From the NCBI GenBank assembly GCA_024639125.1, contig JAHEJA010000023.1, positions 1 through 64,000 on the forward strand: a stretch of DNA of 64,000 nucleotides, given 5' to 3'. Of the stretch, positions 1 to 13,589 are shown piece by piece. Below the pieces are notes generated by a model. It worked only from the letters and a program-made list of their open reading frames with translations. It ran no database searches and was not told where the DNA came from. Made by a program: the position numbers and the translations under genes. The stretch is from Paracoccaceae bacterium. GTDB taxonomy: Bacteria; Pseudomonadota; Alphaproteobacteria; Rhodobacterales; Rhodobacteraceae. How positions within the stretch are numbered: position 1 is the stretch's first letter; each line of letters begins with the position of its first letter.

Positions 1-32
1 GGTAATTGAGTTTCCAAAGATCGGAAACTGAT

Positions 33-1124
33 ATGGCATACACAGTAAAGCAAATAGCAGACGCGATTGGGGCAGACCATTTTGGCGATGGCTCTTTGGT
101 TGTGTCTGGCGTATCAGAGCCTGCGCAAGCAACCGAACGGGATATCGCTCTTGCGATGAAGCCTGACTATGCCCAGCACATTGTGACAGGTGCGGCAAAG
201 GTTGCTTTTTTGTGGCCGGATGCGGATTGGCAATCCTTTGGATTAAAGGCGGCCATTATTGCACGGCGCCCGCGCTATGCGCTGGCGGGCTTGTCCGCCA
301 TGCTTGACCGTGGTCAAGCCTATCCACAAGGCATTCACCCAACGGCTTTTGTCGATCAGGCGGCTGCGATTGGCAAAAATGTTTCGATAGGCGCATTTGC
401 CTGTATTGCCGCTGGCGCGGTGATCGGGGACGATTGCGTTATTGGGCCACAGTGTTATGTCGGCGTTAATTCTACCCTTGGGGCGCATAGCCTGTTGCGC
501 GAAGGTGTTAAAATTGGTGCCGATGTTCGTATCGGTGCGCATTTTATCGCGCAACCCTCTGCAATTATTGGCGGAGACGGGTTTTCCTTTGTCACACCCG
601 AATTATCAGCCGTTGAAAAAGTGCGCGAAACCTTAGGAGATCAAGGTGATATTGCCACACAATCATGGGCGCGTATCCATTCCTTGGGGGGCGTGGACAT
701 TGGGGAAAATGTTGAAGTCGGGGCAAACACCTGTATTGATCGGGGATCGGTGCGACCCACAAAAATTGGCAATGGTGTCAAAATTGATAACCTGACCCAG
801 ATTGGTCACAATGTGATCATTGGCAATGATTGTCTGATTTGTGCACAAGTCGGTATCGCTGGATCAACGCGCATAGGGAATAATGTGGTGCTTGGTGGTC
901 AAACCGGTGTAAGCGACAATGTCTTTATTGGTGACAATGTTATCACGGGTGGCGCGACCAAAGTGCTTAGTAATATTCCAGCGGGTCGTGTGATGCTAGG
1001 CTATCCTGCGATGAAAATGGAAACGCATATCGAGATCTATAAATCACTTAGAAAACTGCCTCGGCTATTGCGTGACGTGACAAAATTGCAAAAAGCTATT
1101 TTCAACACGGACAAGAACGACTAA
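33..1124 (+). CDS. lpxD: UDP-3-O-acylglucosamine N-acyltransferase LpxD
   Basis: LpxD adds a second 3-hydroxyacyl chain from acyl-ACP to UDP-3-O-acylglucosamine, the third step of lipid A synthesis in the cytoplasm. From the ATG at 33 the protein has 363 residues. An N-terminal uridine-binding-type domain (about 1-100) is followed by many hexapeptide repeats of a left-handed beta helix (about 105-320), with a QIGHN segment at the position of the family's catalytic His. An in-frame TTG at 6 is possible, but the ATG at 33 follows a GGAAA and matches the usual family N-terminus. It leads an operon with an ACP and a ketoacyl synthase rather than lying in the common fabZ-lpxA-lpxB locus, so it may be a second, specialised LpxD. 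The upstream end may be cut by the window. Confidence 0.88.
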   Translation: MAYTVKQIADAIGADHFGDGSLVVSGVSEPAQATERDIALAMKPDYAQHIVTGAAKVAFLWPDADWQSFGLKAAIIARRPRYALAGLSAMLDRGQAYPQGIHPTAFVDQAAAIGKNVSIGAFACIAAGAVIGDDCVIGPQCYVGVNSTLGAHSLLREGVKIGADVRIGAHFIAQPSAIIGGDGFSFVTPELSAVEKVRETLGDQGDIATQSWARIHSLGGVDIGENVEVGANTCIDRGSVRPTKIGNGVKIDNLTQIGHNVIIGNDCLICAQVGIAGSTRIGNNVVLGGQTGVSDNVFIGDNVITGGATKVLSNIPAGRVMLGYPAMKMETHIEIYKSLRKLPRLLRDVTKLQKAIFNTDKND

Positions 1125-1158
1125 ATGCCAAATTGCATGCACGTGAGGGGCACTAGAC

Positions 1159-1416
1159 ATGAGCGTCAAAGACAAGGTTATTGAAATCATCGCCGAGCAA
1201 GCTGTGCTTGAGCCGTCTGATGTGACTTTGGAAAGCACATTGGATAGCTTGGGTATTGATAGCCTCGGGTTGGTCGAAAGCATATTTGCTATCGAAGAAG
1301 CTTTTGATATTCAGGTCCCTTTTAATGCGAATGATCCTTCTGAAAGCGATTTCGATATTTCCTCGGTGGCGACAATTATCAAAGGTATTGAAACCTTGGT
1401 GGCGGAGCAAGCGTGA
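1159..1416 (+). CDS. dedicated acyl carrier protein
   Basis: This is an 85-residue acidic carrier protein. The G-I-D-S-L-G motif places the phosphopantetheine-accepting serine at residue 35. It is not the housekeeping acpP by context: it sits 34 bp behind lpxD and overlaps the next ketoacyl synthase gene by four bases (GTGA). Specialised ACPs such as rhizobial AcpXL carry very long or modified acyl chains to lipid A; that role here is inferred from neighbours, because the sequence alone does not identify the cargo. A polyketide or other secondary-metabolite ACP is the main alternative. Confidence 0.85.
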   Translation: MSVKDKVIEIIAEQAVLEPSDVTLESTLDSLGIDSLGLVESIFAIEEAFDIQVPFNANDPSESDFDISSVATIIKGIETLVAEQA

Positions 1417-2621
1417 GGCGGGTTGTCATCACAGGGGCAGGGACCATCAATGCCTTGGGTTCAGATGTTCCCAAAACCTTGGAGGCGATGCGCGAAGGGC
1501 GCTGTGGGATAGGCCCTCTTGAATTTCGGGATGTTGAGCGGCTCTCTATTTCGATAGGGGGGCAAGTCAAAGACTTTGATCCGGTAACGGCGTTCAATCG
1601 TCAGCAATTGTCGTTGTATGATCGTTTTACACAATTTACCTTGATTGCCGCCAAAGAAGCGATTGGTCAATCTGGACTAAGCTTTAGTGGTGAACTGGCT
1701 GCACGCGCCGGTGTCGTCCTGGGGACGGCTGGTGGTGGCGTAAGCACCTGGGATGACAATTATCGCGCTGTCTACGAAGAAGGCAAAAATCGCGTTCATC
1801 CTTTTGTCGTCCCAAAATTGATGAACAATGCAGCCACAAGCCATGTGTCGATGGAATATAATCTAAAAGGCCCCAGCTTTACAGTATCGACCGCCTGTGC
1901 AAGTTCAAATCACGCAATGGCCCAAGCGTTTCAGATGGTTCGCTCTGGCATGTCTGATGTTATGATCGGTGGCGGATCTGAATCCATGTTGTGCTTTGGC
2001 GGCGTAAAAGCCTGGGAAGGGTTGCGTGTCATGAGCCGTGATGCGTGCCGCCCATTTTCGGCAAATCGCAATGGCATGGTCCAAGGCGAAGGGGCTGCTG
2101 TCTTTGTCTTTGAAGAATATGAACACGCTCGTGAACGTGGTGCCGAAATTTTGGCGGAATTGATCGGGTTTGCCATGTCGTCTGATGCGTCTGACATCGT
2201 TATGCCGTCGAAACAAGGCGCAGGTCGCGCAATTGCGGGCGCTTTGCGGGATGCTAAATTGAACCCCGAAGATGTTGGGTACATAAATGCGCATGGCACT
2301 GGAACGGCGGCAAATGATAAAACCGAATGTGCTGCTGTCGCCGATGTCTTTGGGCCACATGCGGACAAGCTCATGATGAGCTCGACCAAATCCATGCATG
2401 GGCATTTGATTGGGGGCACGGGCGCTGTTGAACTATTGGCCTGTATCATGGCGCTACGCGATGGTGTGATTGCACCGACGATCGGGTACGAAGAACTTGA
2501 TCCCGAATGCGCACTTGATGTTGTCCCGAATGAAGCGCGCGACGCCAAAGTTGACGTCGCACTGAGCAATGCATTTGCATTTGGTGGATTGAACGCTGTC
2601 TTGGCGCTACGCAAAGTTTAA
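1413..2621 (+). CDS. beta-ketoacyl-ACP synthase (KAS I/II type)
   Basis: This is a condensing enzyme of 402 residues that extends an acyl-ACP with malonyl-ACP. The Cys-His-His triad is visible: Cys162 in STACASSN, His294 in NAHGTGT and His331 in the [11 protein letters not shown] segment, with Lys326 of STKSM. It starts at a GTG inside the ACP stop codon (GTGA overlap), so it is translationally coupled to the ACP. The pairing with lpxD and a private ACP suggests elongation of the acyl chain that LpxD transfers. It converges on mnmA with a 4-bp overlap and no obvious terminator. It resembles FabF, but the housekeeping fabF is expected elsewhere. Confidence 0.85.
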   Translation: MRRVVITGAGTINALGSDVPKTLEAMREGRCGIGPLEFRDVERLSISIGGQVKDFDPVTAFNRQQLSLYDRFTQFTLIAAKEAIGQSGLSFSGELAARAGVVLGTAGGGVSTWDDNYRAVYEEGKNRVHPFVVPKLMNNAATSHVSMEYNLKGPSFTVSTACASSNHAMAQAFQMVRSGMSDVMIGGGSESMLCFGGVKAWEGLRVMSRDACRPFSANRNGMVQGEGAAVFVFEEYEHARERGAEILAELIGFAMSSDASDIVMPSKQGAGRAIAGALRDAKLNPEDVGYINAHGTGTAANDKTECAAVADVFGPHADKLMMSSTKSMHGHLIGGTGAVELLACIMALRDGVIAPTIGYEELDPECALDVVPNEARDAKVDVALSNAFAFGGLNAVLALRKV

Positions 2622-3751
2622 GCGCGCTTGGTAATCCAACCGCCGCCTAAGATACGGCTACCAGTGGTTTCATAGAACACACAAGCTTGGCCGGGGGAAA
2701 CGCCTTCTTCTGGGTTCAAAAGCTCGATTTCTGCATACCGATCCGAAATCGGACGTAAAATTGCATCGCGCGGTGGACGTGTTGAGCGAACTTTCACGGA
2801 AATATTCCACTCTTTTTGGGACATTAGATCCAAGTCACCCAGCCAGTTGATTTCCGTCACAGGAACGATGCGCGTTGTCAAAAGCTCTTTGGGGCCAACA
2901 ACAACATGCTTTTTGTCGGCATCCAGAGAGACCACATAAAGCGGCTCTGCTAATCCCCCAATACCCAATCCACGGCGTTGACCAATTGTATAATGGATGA
3001 CGCCGTTGTGGTCCCCTAAAATTCGTCCATCCGCGTGGACGATGTGTCCCGGGTCAGCCGCGCCGGGACGCAGTTTTTTGATTACGGATGCGTAATCCCC
3101 ATTTGGGACAAAACAGATATCTTGGCTGTCTGGTTTGTCTGCCACAACCAACCCGTATTTCGCAGCCAGTGCGCGGGTTGCATCTTTGGAGGGTAAGTGG
3201 CCCAAAGGAAACCGTAGATAATCTAATTGCTCTTGGGTTGTAGAAAATAAAAAATAGCTCTGGTCGCGGTTTGCATCCGTGGCACAGTGCAATTCTGCGC
3301 CATTATCCCCAACCTTGCGCTGGATATAATGCCCAGTTGCCATACAATCCGCATCAAGGTCTTTTGCCGTTTGCAAAAGGTCTTTGAATTTTACACGCTC
3401 ATTGCAACGAATGCATGGCACAGGCGTTGCCCCGGCTAGATAGCTATCTGCAAATTCATCAATAACCGCTTCCTGAAAGATGTTTTCATAATCCAAGACA
3501 TAATGCGGAAACCCCATGTCCTCGGCGACGCGACGCGCATCATGGATATCAATCCCAGCACAGCATGCACCTTTTTTTGCCAAAGCCGCGCCGTGATCAT
3601 AAAGCTGAAGCGTGACACCGATGACATCATAGCCTTCTTCCTTGAGTTGGGCTGCAACAACAGAGCTATCCACGCCGCCAGACATAGCAACAACAACGCG
3701 CGTATCTTGTGGGGTTTTGGCAAACCCAAGTGAATTAAGTGCCTCTGACAT
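2618..3751 (-). CDS. mnmA: tRNA-specific 2-thiouridylase MnmA
   Basis: MnmA activates U34 of Lys, Glu and Gln tRNAs with ATP and inserts sulfur to give 2-thiouridine. The 377-residue protein has the PP-loop SGGVDSS near the N-terminus, a [10 protein letters not shown] segment holding the first catalytic Cys, and PDSQDICFV holding the second, followed by the C-terminal beta-barrel. The ATG at 3751 is chosen because an AAGGAA ribosome-binding site lies 7 bases upstream; an in-frame upstream ATG at 3799 lacks one. It is the first of several tRNA-modification genes in the window (gluQRS, trmFO, queA, dusB). A TusA-family protein is encoded at 62 kb. Confidence 0.95.
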   Translation of the reverse strand: MSEALNSLGFAKTPQDTRVVVAMSGGVDSSVVAAQLKEEGYDVIGVTLQLYDHGAALAKKGACCAGIDIHDARRVAEDMGFPHYVLDYENIFQEAVIDEFADSYLAGATPVPCIRCNERVKFKDLLQTAKDLDADCMATGHYIQRKVGDNGAELHCATDANRDQSYFLFSTTQEQLDYLRFPLGHLPSKDATRALAAKYGLVVADKPDSQDICFVPNGDYASVIKKLRPGAADPGHIVHADGRILGDHNGVIHYTIGQRRGLGIGGLAEPLYVVSLDADKKHVVVGPKELLTTRIVPVTEINWLGDLDLMSQKEWNISVKVRSTRPPRDAILRPISDRYAEIELLNPEEGVSPGQACVFYETTGSRILGGGWITKRA

Positions 3752-3876
3752 GGACGTTCCTTTTTTACTTCGTTCAAAATATAGGAAAATTGACTGCATT
3801 CTTAAGGTCCAGCTTCATTAAGCGTTAAGACGCTCAAGCGCAATCTGATTGTCAGAGTAGAGAGGGAGTATTTAAT

Positions 3877-4137
3877 ATGTCACAGCCAGTGGTGCGGCTC
3901 GCCGATGGATCCATCCTAAGTGTTTCAGATTTACCGCCAAGTGCGGATGTGCGCTGGGTTGCATCGCGCAAACTTACGGTCGTGCGCGCAGTTGTCTATG
4001 GGTTGATTAGCCTGGAAACAGCACTTTCGCGCTACAACCTATGCGAAGATGAATTTTTCGGCTGGGTGAATTTTGCCACCACTCATGGAGAAAATTCATT
4101 AAAAACAACTTATTTGAAAAAGTATAGACAATCTTAG
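3877..4137 (+). CDS. sciP: CtrA inhibitor SciP (DUF1153)
   Basis: This 86-residue protein of the DUF1153 family has a helix-turn-helix-like C-terminal half (RKLTVVRAVVYGLISLETAL...). In Caulobacter, SciP binds CtrA-controlled promoters and blocks CtrA from recruiting RNA polymerase, giving a cell-cycle brake. It lies 86 bp upstream of ctrA on the same strand, the arrangement expected of this pair. The start ATG follows GGGAG at a suitable distance. Function is assigned by family and neighbour; in Rhodobacterales the CtrA system often controls motility and gene transfer agents rather than being essential for division. Confidence 0.88.
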   Translation: MSQPVVRLADGSILSVSDLPPSADVRWVASRKLTVVRAVVYGLISLETALSRYNLCEDEFFGWVNFATTHGENSLKTTYLKKYRQS

Positions 4138-4152
4138 GTTGTTTATGGTTTC

Positions 4153-4191
4153 CTGATTTCAGTAATCAGTCGTTAACTATTTGTGGTTAAC
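4153..4191 (+). promoter_or_regulatory. Dyad and paired TTAA boxes upstream of ctrA
   Basis: Two symmetric elements lie between sciP and ctrA. One is CTGATT/AATCAG (4153-4158 and 4164-4169). The other is two GTTAAC palindromes at 4172-4177 and 4186-4191, which contain TTAA boxes separated by 10 bases. The CtrA consensus is TTAA-N7-TTAA, so the spacing is wrong for a canonical site, but two TTAA(C) half-sites 33 bp from the ctrA start suggest autoregulation or SciP-CtrA binding. No GANTC methylation site was seen in this gap. Confidence 0.4.
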
Positions 4192-4223
4192 ACTAGGGTA
4201 ACAACTGAATAGTGGAGCAAGAA

Positions 4224-9225
<5,002 letters not shown>

Positions 9226-9232
9226 AATATTT

Positions 9233-9257
9233 GTTCTCAAATGTTCTTAAAAAGTTC
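9233..9257 (+). promoter_or_regulatory. LexA/SOS box (tandem GTTC half-sites)
   Basis: Three GTTC half-sites lie in direct orientation at 9233-9236, 9243-9246 and 9254-9257. The last two form an exact GTTC-N7-GTTC with an A/T-rich spacer, which is the SOS box known for Rhodobacter and other Alphaproteobacteria. The first pair is spaced by six bases. The site is 56 bp upstream of the small gene at 9314 and 8 bp past the recG stop, so it most plausibly controls the small gene. Confidence 0.75.
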
Positions 9258-9313
9258 TTTACATGATTGTTAATAAATGAGAACAAATTAGCAACACAAA
9301 GGGAGTTGCTGAA

Positions 9314-9436
9314 ATGTTCGCAGAAGTGAAATCAATTGTTAAAGCCTCGGGTACGCGTTTTGCCTATGACGCACTTGGCGCCGTTTCTTTGATCGTGTTG
9401 TTGATCGGTTCTTTGCATCTTCCAACTGTGTTTTGA
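9314..9436 (+). CDS. SOS-controlled 40-residue single-span membrane protein
   Basis: This short ORF begins with ATG at 9314, seven bases after a GGGAG ribosome-binding site, and ends at TGA 9436. The 40-residue product has a short basic/polar N-terminus (MFAEVKSIVKASG...) and one hydrophobic stretch of about 18 residues (LGAVSLIVLLIGSLHLP), so an inner-membrane single-span protein is expected. It has its own upstream LexA box and a strong terminator about 100 bp downstream, which argues for a real transcription unit. Caulobacter SidA is a 29-residue SOS-induced membrane division inhibitor; this protein fits the same size, topology and control, but I see no clear sequence identity and the function is inferred. 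Confidence 0.7.
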   Translation: MFAEVKSIVKASGTRFAYDALGAVSLIVLLIGSLHLPTVF

Positions 9437-9538
9437 TCTGCCTTCATAACCCTAGTAGGATTTTCCCCAAGGTCCGTCACATTCCCCATCTTGTTGGTCT
9501 GCCTACTAACACGTGACACCACTAGGTTTATGTTTTAC

Positions 9539-9573
9539 CCGCCGCCATCCTTGTGATTTGCGGCGGTTTTTTT
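9539..9573 (+). terminator. Rho-independent terminator
   Basis: The arms CCGCCGC (9539-9545) and GCGGCGG (9560-9566) form a 7-bp G/C stem with a 14-nt loop, followed directly by seven T residues (9567-9573). It ends the SOS-controlled small transcription unit and runs into the convergent NifU-like gene. The 100 bp before it (9437-9538) hold no ORF but have competing pairings: CCTAGT (9451-9456) with ACTAGG (9521-9526), or TAGTAGG (9453-9459) with CCTACTA (9502-9508). Confidence 0.88.
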
Positions 9574-10024
9574 ATTCATGTGCTTTTGCTAAAATCTGCT
9601 CTGCCGCTTCGACAGAGGCTTCAATTGCCAATAGGATGGACGCATGGCGATTTTTGAAGTCACGCGCAGGTTCCAAAACTGCCAAAGTATCAAACGGCGC
9701 GGCGGGAACAGGGCCGCCGTGTTTTAGCATCGCGCGCAATTCGTCTCGTGCTGCAGTGATTTCTGCCACGTTGCAACCCACTATAGCCGTTCCAATGACG
9801 GATGCTGCCGCTTGGCCCAAAGCACAGGCTTTGACATCTTGCCCATAGGCAGTCACGATCCCGTCTTGGACATTTATGTCCACTGTCACGCTTGACCCAC
9901 AGAGCGGGCTTCTTTTGCGTACAGTCGCCATTGGGCTGTCCAATCGATCGGTGTGCGAAATATCAGCGGCAAGCGCCAAGATTTTGGAAGAATATAGTTT
10001 GATCAGATCATTATCAGCGGACAT
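9572..10024 (-). CDS. NifU/IscU-like iron-sulfur scaffold family protein
   Basis: This 150-residue protein belongs to the NifU N-terminal / IscU scaffold family. Cys residues sit in PLCGSSV and KACALGQA, matching the first two ligand cysteines of IscU. The third canonical Cys near the C-terminus is absent; a different Cys occurs in IVGCNVAEI. No cysteine desulfurase or Suf/Isc partner is adjacent. The ATG at 10024 is chosen because AAGGAA lies just upstream. The stop codon lies in the T-run of the convergent terminator. It may be a specialised or carrier-type member rather than the main scaffold. Confidence 0.8.
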   Translation of the reverse strand: MSADNDLIKLYSSKILALAADISHTDRLDSPMATVRKRSPLCGSSVTVDINVQDGIVTAYGQDVKACALGQAAASVIGTAIVGCNVAEITAARDELRAMLKHGGPVPAAPFDTLAVLEPARDFKNRHASILLAIEASVEAAEQILAKAHE

Positions 10025-10087
10025 GGGCTTTTCCTTTTTGGTCTTACCCAATACATAGAAAGGAATTCGTGTAATGCAAAAGGTTTT

Positions 10088-10465
10088 ATGAGAATGACAT
10101 TTGATCCTTCGACTTTGGTCTATAACGACGCTGGGTTAATTCCTGCGATTGCTCAGGATGCGACCAGCAAAGATGTTCTTATGATGGCATGGATGACTCA
10201 GGAAGCGGTTGAAAAAACCTTGGCTTCGGGGCGCGTGACCTATTGGTCGCGGTCGCGTCAGTCGTTTTGGGTCAAAGGAGAAACCTCAGGCAATGTCCAA
10301 CACTTGGTCGATTTCAGATATGATTGTGACAAGGATTGTTTGCTTGTCTTGGTGACCCAAACCGGCCCAGCTTGCCATACAAATCGCCTTAGCTGCTTTT
10401 ATACCTCGGTGCAAAACGGCACCTCAATCGAACTTATGTCCCCAGAGGGGTCAGACCAATCATAG
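10088..10465 (+). CDS. hisI: phosphoribosyl-AMP cyclohydrolase HisI
   Basis: HisI opens the adenine ring of phosphoribosyl-AMP in the third step of histidine synthesis, using zinc. The 125-residue single-domain protein shows WSRSRQSFWVKGETSGN, the metal-binding DCDKDCLL and the GPACHTNRLSCFY segment. HisE is not fused, as is usual in Alphaproteobacteria. AAGG lies five bases upstream of the ATG. It stands apart from any other his gene and overlaps the convergent gluQRS by 32 bp at its 3' end. Confidence 0.95.
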   Translation: MRMTFDPSTLVYNDAGLIPAIAQDATSKDVLMMAWMTQEAVEKTLASGRVTYWSRSRQSFWVKGETSGNVQHLVDFRYDCDKDCLLVLVTQTGPACHTNRLSCFYTSVQNGTSIELMSPEGSDQS

Positions 10466-11282
10466 CATAAATATCTTGGGGGGAATGGCCTAGGTCACGA
10501 TAGGTTGCAATCGCGCGCGCGTCATTCCGTTTTGCCAGCCGCTTGCCCGTATCATCACGGATCAGCCGGTGATGGGTGTAAACGGGCGTCTTGTAACCCA
10601 AAAGATGTTGTAAAAGCACATGAATTTGCGTTGCATCCTCAAGGTCTTTTCCGCGGACCACATGTGACATGGCTTGCAAATGATCGTCTACCACAACGGC
10701 CAAATGATAAGCCGCCCCCATAGCGCGCCGCCGTAAAATCACATCACCGACATGGGACACTAAATGTTTTGGGTCAAGGATTTGAATACGTCCATTATTC
10801 ACATATTCTATCGGTTCTACAATATGTTGGGCGGCTTTTTGCATGTTTAAACGAATGCTGTCTTGGTCGGTCTGTTCATCGATGGTGCGATGTCGACACG
10901 TCCCCGGATAAATGCGTCCGTCTGGGCCAAAATCTGGAACACCCTCTTGTGGCGCATTTGCGGCCAACTCAATGTCCGAGCGGGAACAAGCACATGGATA
11001 AGTTAGCCCCATTTGACCCAGTTTTTCAATCGCATCGGTATAGTTATTCAAACATTCTGATTGCCGGCGAACATGCTGATCCCAACTTAGTCCAAGCCAC
11101 GTCAAATCGGTATAAATCTGGTCTTCCCATGCTGGACGCGCTCGGGTTTGATCCAGATCGTCAATCCTTAGGTGGAAAGATCCGTCATTAGCCTGTGCTG
11201 CGTTAAATGCACGTATTGCGGAAAACGCATGCCCCAAATGCAACGGTCCTGTTGGCGACGGGGCAAAGCGCGTCCGAAACAT
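10434..11282 (-). CDS. gluQRS: glutamyl-Q tRNA(Asp) synthetase
   Basis: GluQRS attaches glutamate to the queuosine base at position 34 of tRNA-Asp. The 282-residue protein is a truncated glutamyl-tRNA synthetase with only the catalytic domain: APSPTGPLHLGHA carries the HIGH motif, KRLAKR the KMSKS-like motif, and a zinc site is formed by CACS...GTCRH. There is no anticodon-binding domain. It starts four bases after the trmFO stop, so the two tRNA-modification genes form an operon. Queuosine synthesis is also represented by queA at 20.6 kb. Confidence 0.93.
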   Translation of the reverse strand: MFRTRFAPSPTGPLHLGHAFSAIRAFNAAQANDGSFHLRIDDLDQTRARPAWEDQIYTDLTWLGLSWDQHVRRQSECLNNYTDAIEKLGQMGLTYPCACSRSDIELAANAPQEGVPDFGPDGRIYPGTCRHRTIDEQTDQDSIRLNMQKAAQHIVEPIEYVNNGRIQILDPKHLVSHVGDVILRRRAMGAAYHLAVVVDDHLQAMSHVVRGKDLEDATQIHVLLQHLLGYKTPVYTHHRLIRDDTGKRLAKRNDARAIATYRDLGHSPQDIYAMIGLTPLGT

Positions 11283-11286
11283 GGTG

Positions 11287-12636
11287 CTATCCGATCTTAT
11301 CTAGCCAAGTTTGCCATTCGGCTTTGGCACGATCTGTGTAAGCTTTATAACGATCTTTGCGGCCTCGACGGCCCGCTTTTAATCCATCTACTGGCCGGAA
11401 CAGTCCAAAATTGACATTCATCGGTTGAAATGTTTTGGCATCTGCGCCACCGGTTATGTGGTGAATCAATGCACCCATTGCTGTATCTTGGGGGATTTCA
11501 GGTTGCTCCACCCCAAGGATTTCACAAGCCGCCATTCGGCCCGCTAATAATCCCATAGCTGCACTTTCAACATAGCCCTCAACACCGGTTATTTGACCTG
11601 CAAAACGAATATTAGGGCGCGACTTCAATCGCATAGAGGCATCAAGTAACGTCGGCGAGTTGATAAATGTGTTGCGATGGATTCCACCAAGTCTTGCAAA
11701 CTGTGCATCCTCTAATCCCGGAATCCGGCGAAACACCTCGGTTTGTGCGCCATATTTCATCTTGGTCTGAAAGCCGACGATATTGTACAACGTTCCAAGA
11801 GCATTATCGCGGCGCAACTGAACAACCGCATAGGGCTTGATATCCGAATGTGGATTGGTCAAACCAACTGGCTTCATTGGACCAAACCGAAGCGTTTCTC
11901 GCCCCCGTTCCGCCATCACTTCAATAGGAAGACATCCGTCGAAATATCCTGCCGTTTCACCTTCGTGAAACTCTGTTTTATCGGCGTCCAAAAGCGCATC
12001 AATAAAGCTTTCATATTGCGCCTTATCCATCGGGCAATTCAAATAAGCAGTGCGCTCTTCTTCGGTTTCGCCTTTATCATAACGCGATTGCATCCAAGCT
12101 TTGCTCATGTCGATGCTGTCAAAATAGACGATCGGCGCGATTGCATCAAAAAACGCCAAAGCGTCGGCTCCTGTTTCACGGGCAATAGCAGCCCCTAAAT
12201 CAGAAGACGTCAAAGGCCCGGTCGCAATGATCCAATGACCGGTCTCTGGCAACGACGTTATTTCATCATAAGATACGGAAATATTCGGATGCGCCAACAA
12301 TGCCTCTGTGACCGCCTCAGCAAAGGGATCACGATCAACGGCCAAGGCCCCCCCAGCAGGAAGGCGATGCGTATAGGCCGTCTTCATGATCAATCCACCG
12401 GCTTGCAACATTTCCCAATGCAAAAGCCCGACCGCGTTTTGTTCATGATCATCCGAACGAAACGAATTGGAACACACCATCTCGCCAAGGTTACCCGTGC
12501 GATGTGCAAATGTTTCCACCTTGGGCCGCATCTCGTGAATAATCACACTGACACCCATATTGGCTGCTTGCCAAGCCGCCTCTGATCCGGCCATTCCGCC
12601 GCCAACGATATGTAAAGTTTTATCCATGTGTGTCAT
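11287..12636 (-). CDS. trmFO: folate-dependent tRNA (uracil-54-C5) methyltransferase TrmFO
   Basis: TrmFO makes ribothymidine at position 54 of tRNA with methylenetetrahydrofolate as carbon donor and FADH2 as reductant. The 449-residue protein begins with the FAD-binding [14 protein letters not shown] and contains the family segments [12 protein letters not shown] and [14 protein letters not shown] with conserved cysteines. Possible starts are the ATG at 12636 and an in-frame ATG at 12627; neither has a strong ribosome-binding site. It is cotranscribed with gluQRS. Confidence 0.95.
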   Translation of the reverse strand: MTHMDKTLHIVGGGMAGSEAAWQAANMGVSVIIHEMRPKVETFAHRTGNLGEMVCSNSFRSDDHEQNAVGLLHWEMLQAGGLIMKTAYTHRLPAGGALAVDRDPFAEAVTEALLAHPNISVSYDEITSLPETGHWIIATGPLTSSDLGAAIARETGADALAFFDAIAPIVYFDSIDMSKAWMQSRYDKGETEEERTAYLNCPMDKAQYESFIDALLDADKTEFHEGETAGYFDGCLPIEVMAERGRETLRFGPMKPVGLTNPHSDIKPYAVVQLRRDNALGTLYNIVGFQTKMKYGAQTEVFRRIPGLEDAQFARLGGIHRNTFINSPTLLDASMRLKSRPNIRFAGQITGVEGYVESAAMGLLAGRMAACEILGVEQPEIPQDTAMGALIHHITGGADAKTFQPMNVNFGLFRPVDGLKAGRRGRKDRYKAYTDRAKAEWQTWLDKIG

Positions 12637-12670
12637 CTAGCGAATATCCGGGCAAATTAAACCCCAAACT

Positions 12671-12737
12671 GCTTCTTCTTTTCAAAAATATCCGCAGGGG
12701 TGAATGCGATAGCAGAGGGGGCAGCAGCCCCCTTTTT
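12671..12737 (-). repeat. 3'-end motif copy with hairpin (behind the hydratase gene)
   Basis: Read on the minus strand, the enoyl-CoA hydratase stop is followed by a GGGGGC/GCCCCC hairpin (12717-12732). The recurring motif GCGGATATTTTTG + AAAAGAAGAAG then lies at 12695 down to 12671. This is one of seven copies in the window and has the same orientation as the gene it follows. The hairpin also has five T residues on its plus-strand side (12733-12737). Confidence 0.7.
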
Positions 12738-12745
12738 ACTTATTG

Positions 12746-13534
12746 CTAAGTCGCTTTCCAATCTGGATCACGTTTTTCTAAAAATGCGGCAATCCCTTCT
12801 TCGGTGTCACGATACATCATATTTTGTACCATGACATCGCCAGCATAGTCATACGCATCTGACATCGACATTTCGATTTGCTTATAAAACGTTTCCTTAC
12901 CGATTTTGACGGCTGCGCTTAATTTATCGGCAACAATTTTGGCCAAGGCATGGGTTTCCGCCTCTAGGTCTTCATGGGGAACGACGCGGTTCACAAGGCC
13001 CATGTCTTCTGCGCGTTTTGCATCTACAAAGTGACCCGTTGATAGCATTTCAAAGGCGTGTTTGCGCGAAATGTTACGGGTCAGCGCGACCATGGGCGTC
13101 GAACAGAACAACCCTATGTTGACACCATTCACCCCAAAACGCGTGCCTTCGGCGGCAACGGCCATGTCACAGCTTGCAACCAATTGGCATCCTGCAGCGG
13201 TCGCTATGCCATGCACCTGAGCAATCACTGGCTGCGGTATTTTCTGGATGCTTGTCATCATACGCGCACAACGGTCGAACAAGTCTTTGAAATAGGCTTG
13301 GCCCCCATCTTCGGCTTGGCGGCCTGCGGTCATTTCCTTTAGGTCGTGACCGGCACAAAATACTTTGCCCGCACCGGATAAAATTACGGCTCTAATCGTG
13401 CTATCGGTTTGCAACGCGTCGAATTCGGCTTGCAAAGCCGCTAACATGGCATCCGAGAGTGGATTTAGCTTGTCGGGCATATTCAGCACAAGATGTGCGA
13501 TACCGTTTGTGTCGTTACGTTCTAAAATTGCCAT
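12746..13534 (-). CDS. enoyl-CoA hydratase/isomerase family protein
   Basis: This crotonase-fold protein of 262 residues probably acts on an acyl-CoA, adding water across a 2,3 double bond. The oxyanion-hole segments are FCAGHDLKEM and HGIATAAGCQLVASCD. The Glu residues that classical hydratases carry in the active-site loop are not evident at SCDMAVAAEGTRFGVNGVNIGLFC, so the exact reaction is open. The C-terminal KRDPDWKAT is typical of the family. It stands alone, divergent from a PaaI-like thioesterase, and is followed by a conserved 3'-end hairpin/motif. It is a different paralogue from the CaiD-like gene at 37.7 kb. Confidence 0.85.
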   Translation of the reverse strand: MAILERNDTNGIAHLVLNMPDKLNPLSDAMLAALQAEFDALQTDSTIRAVILSGAGKVFCAGHDLKEMTAGRQAEDGGQAYFKDLFDRCARMMTSIQKIPQPVIAQVHGIATAAGCQLVASCDMAVAAEGTRFGVNGVNIGLFCSTPMVALTRNISRKHAFEMLSTGHFVDAKRAEDMGLVNRVVPHEDLEAETHALAKIVADKLSAAVKIGKETFYKQIEMSMSDAYDYAGDVMVQNMMYRDTEEGIAAFLEKRDPDWKAT

Positions 13535-13589
13535 CTTGTTCTCCTGTTAGAAATCGCGAACCATAAACGAAACTGTTCAGAGGGTGCAC

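Noticed and set aside
1931-2614. A 227-codon minus-strand ORF antisense to the ketoacyl synthase
   Set aside because: The plus strand has a full Cys-His-His catalytic set; the minus frame is Ser/Ala/Pro rich with no motif.
12717-12737. A plus-strand terminator between trmFO and the enoyl-CoA hydratase
   Set aside because: The hairpin has a T-run on the plus strand, but both flanking genes are on the minus strand and no plus-strand gene ends there; it fits better as part of the 3'-end element of the hydratase gene.
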